Shown here in pieces: positions 62,699 to 64,000 of a stretch of 64,000 nt of DNA. Within the stretch, counting starts at the first letter, position 1. Each line of letters starts with the position of its first letter. The translations under genes were made by a program, and so were the position numbers. Origin of the DNA: Pinibacter sp031553495 (GTDB lineage Bacteria > Bacteroidota > Bacteroidia > Chitinophagales > Chitinophagaceae); assembly GCA_031553495.1 (NCBI GenBank), contig JAVBLN010000022.1, forward strand, positions 1-64,000, in the 5' to 3' direction. The notes under the pieces are model-generated. The model saw only the letters and a program-made list of their open reading frames with translations, searched no databases and had not been told where the DNA came from.

Positions 62699-62991
62699 CA
62701 AGCTCAATGGCACTGATTATACTTTTGTAACTTTTACAGATCACCGCATTATTATTAAACGATAAAAATTCAACTATTTACAATTAACATCTTTGTTGCA
62801 TTACCAAATATAAACAATTTACGAAATTGTCAAATATTTTATCAAGAAATCCATTTAATAAATATAATTGAAATCTATATTGTCGAGATTTCTCTTTGAA
62901 AAGATAATATGCTACCATAGCCTTATGCTATGGAAATAGTGAAATGAAGAAATAACGGAAAGAGAATGAAAACACAGTATGCAAGCGCAGC

Positions 62992-63243
62992 TCAGTTTTT
63001 ACTAACCACAAATTGAAAAGGCTTTAAATCATCCTGAGACAAAAACTTTGATAATTGAGTTGGTTTTTTAATCACTTTATATTTTATCAGGTCAATCACT
63101 TCGTATACCCGGCAAAAAGTATGAATGGTTTCAATAGCCTCCAAAAGAGGAATAAGTTGATTGATTATAGCCCTCTCTTCTTCTTCACTACACTGATTAT
63201 TTGTATAAACAACCAGAAAATCGCGGGAGTATGGCGTGCTCAT
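62992..63243 (-). CDS. Unknown 83-residue protein
   Basis: No family recognised. A soluble, mixed-charge protein beginning MSTPYSRDFLVVYTNNQCSE with helical segments rich in Ile, Leu and Glu (EEERAIINQLIPLLEAIETI) and a C-terminal DDLKPFQFVVSKN. No membrane segment or signal peptide. ATG at 63243. It lies 48 bp downstream of the small lipoprotein gene on the same strand and may share its transcript. Confidence 0.5.
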   Translation of the reverse strand: MSTPYSRDFLVVYTNNQCSEEEERAIINQLIPLLEAIETIHTFCRVYEVIDLIKYKVIKKPTQLSKFLSQDDLKPFQFVVSKN

Positions 63244-63291
63244 TTTTCTAAAATTTTTCGGTTACTAATGCAATTGATAAGTATGAGAAAA

Positions 63292-63432
63292 TCAGTACCC
63301 AATAAAGCCCTTATTCATGTTGCATCCACATCCTCCTTTTTTCGAAAGACCTTTTGATCCGCTGCATCCTGCAAAAACAGCCATTACACCTAACAGCAGT
63401 AAAAAATAAATAAATGTTTTTATCTTCTTCAT
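63292..63432 (-). CDS. Small Gly/Cys-rich lipoprotein, 46 residues
   Basis: ATG at 63430-63432, TGA at 63292-63294. A basic N-terminus (MKKIKTF), a hydrophobic stretch (IYFLLLLGVMAVFAG) and Cys23 in a lipobox-like VFAGC predict a lipoprotein signal. The mature part is only about 24 residues: CSGSKGLSKKGGCGCNMNKG then FIGY. Small secreted or lipid-anchored proteins with such a tail are frequent in this phylum; function unknown. Too short for statistical support, but the signal and lipobox are convincing. Confidence 0.65.
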   Translation of the reverse strand: MKKIKTFIYFLLLLGVMAVFAGCSGSKGLSKKGGCGCNMNKGFIGY

Positions 63433-63500
63433 AGATTTGATTCAAGTTAACAAAATTCCTGAATAAATTCCAATACTCATAATAAGACATAACAATTAAC

Positions 63501-64000
63501 ATGTTAACAAACGAAAAACCTGTGGTATTAATTGCCCCGTTGGATTGGGGTCTTGGGCATGCTACCAGGTGTATTCCTATTATAAACCTATTACTGAACA
63601 GTGATTATGAAGTGGTTATAGCCGCAGAAGGCGCACAAAAAAAATTACTGGAAAATGAATTTCCCCATGTTAAAATTGTTGATCTTCATGGCTACCGGCT
63701 GAAATATGGAGCCACAAAATGGCGCACTATTCTGAATATTTTTTTCCAGGTACCAAAAATTTTGTCGGCTATAAAAAAAGAAAAAAAATGGCTTAAAAAA
63801 TATACTTCTGAAAATCCTGTGAATCTTATTATAAGTGACAACAGGTATGGGTTCCGTTTTCCACATATACCTTCTTTCTTTATAACCCATCAATTATGTA
63901 TAAAAACGCCTTTTGGCAAATGGAATGAATGGTTGTTGCAAAAAATTAATTATGGTTATATAAAAAAATTCTCTGCCTGTTGGGTGCCCGATTATAACAC
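63501..64000 (+). CDS. GT-B fold glycosyltransferase, partial at the window edge
   Basis: ATG at 63501; 166 complete codons visible and the frame is open to the last base. The N-terminus VLIAPLDWGLGHATRCIPII has the glycine-rich loop typical of MurG/UGT-like GT-B enzymes that act on UDP-sugars. Further landmarks are VVIAAEGAQKKLLENEFPHV, LIISDNRYGFRFPHIPSFFI, THQLC and CWVPDYN, a pattern I associate with a Bacteroidota glycosyltransferase family. The donor-binding C-terminal half is outside the window. Acceptor unknown. Divergent from the small lipoprotein gene. Confidence 0.8.
   Translation, partial: MLTNEKPVVLIAPLDWGLGHATRCIPIINLLLNSDYEVVIAAEGAQKKLLENEFPHVKIVDLHGYRLKYGATKWRTILNIFFQVPKILSAIKKEKKWLKKYTSENPVNLIISDNRYGFRFPHIPSFFITHQLCIKTPFGKWNEWLLQKINYGYIKKFSACWVPDYN

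Overview
The window looks like a chromosomal segment from a member of the Bacteroidota, most probably family Chitinophagaceae. The grounds are the AT-rich DNA, TAnnTTTG-type promoter boxes, a GldA gliding ABC subunit, a DUF4834-like protein, an IPExxxVDY protein, a DUF3137/LemA pair, an outer-membrane beta-barrel protein with a carboxypeptidase-regulatory N-domain, and a tyrosine/histidine ammonia-lyase linked to fatty-acid-type genes as in flexirubin or aryl-polyene loci. The family assignment is inference. No rRNA, tRNA, CRISPR array, prophage or transposase gene was recognised.

Layout. 0-9 kb: a 147-bp tandem repeat, an ECF sigma factor, a SurA-like PPIase, and the translation/transcription operon rimP-nusA-infB (minus strand). 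9-18 kb: HAD phosphatase, gpsA, a TolC/membrane-fusion efflux pair and cytochrome bd oxidase cydAB. 18-25.6 kb (plus strand): MATE transporter, a SulP anion transporter followed by a beta-carbonic anhydrase (probable bicarbonate supply), gldA and lptB. 25.8-32 kb: a GH3-fold enzyme, a secreted esterase plus pectin methylesterase pair, an M28 peptidase, an IPExxxVDY protein and a pterin dehydratase. 32-41 kb: FkbM methyltransferase, rho, cysS and a three-gene DUF3137-LemA-unknown membrane operon. 41-46 kb: radical SAM/SPASM protein, MarR regulator, GHL10 glycosidase and an AhpC-AhpD peroxide defence pair. 46-53 kb: two OmpA/TSP3 outer-membrane proteins with nearly identical 3' halves and a relic of a third, a DUF1579 protein and a multi-pass membrane protein. 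54-59 kb: a minus-strand module of ammonia-lyase, ketoreductase, ketosynthase, ACP and LpxL-like acyltransferase. 59.7-64 kb: a beta-barrel receptor-like protein, small proteins, and a glycosyltransferase cut by the window edge.

The most unusual content is between the genes. About 30 copies of a roughly 65-bp repeat (here called the mosaic core) occupy most intergenic gaps longer than 250 bp. One side of the repeat, CCGCCGGT next to an A/T tract (the outer end), faces the neighbouring gene. The other side (inner end, CTATTGAGC-like) faces the middle of the gap. In seven gaps two cores lie in inverted orientation and bracket a 100-360 bp interior. The interiors and the inner flanks of single cores are built from arrays of different 7-nt units such as CCCACTG, TCAACTT, TCAATTC, CATAACT, GATCTCT, GTTGTTG and AATTAAT. 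One 490-bp composite is present twice in inverse orientation (about 15 kb and 53 kb). A second, independent family is built on a 9-nt period around CACGAATT. These resemble REP/BIME or MITE systems and cyanobacterial heptanucleotide repeats in logic, but not in sequence as far as I can recognise.

In the repeat entries, plus strand means the core reads from inner end to outer end (ending CCGCCGGT) on the + strand. Class A has the centre GTGTCACTCAC, class B GCGTCGCAATCAC and class C GCGTCGCACTC, all read in the opposite direction.
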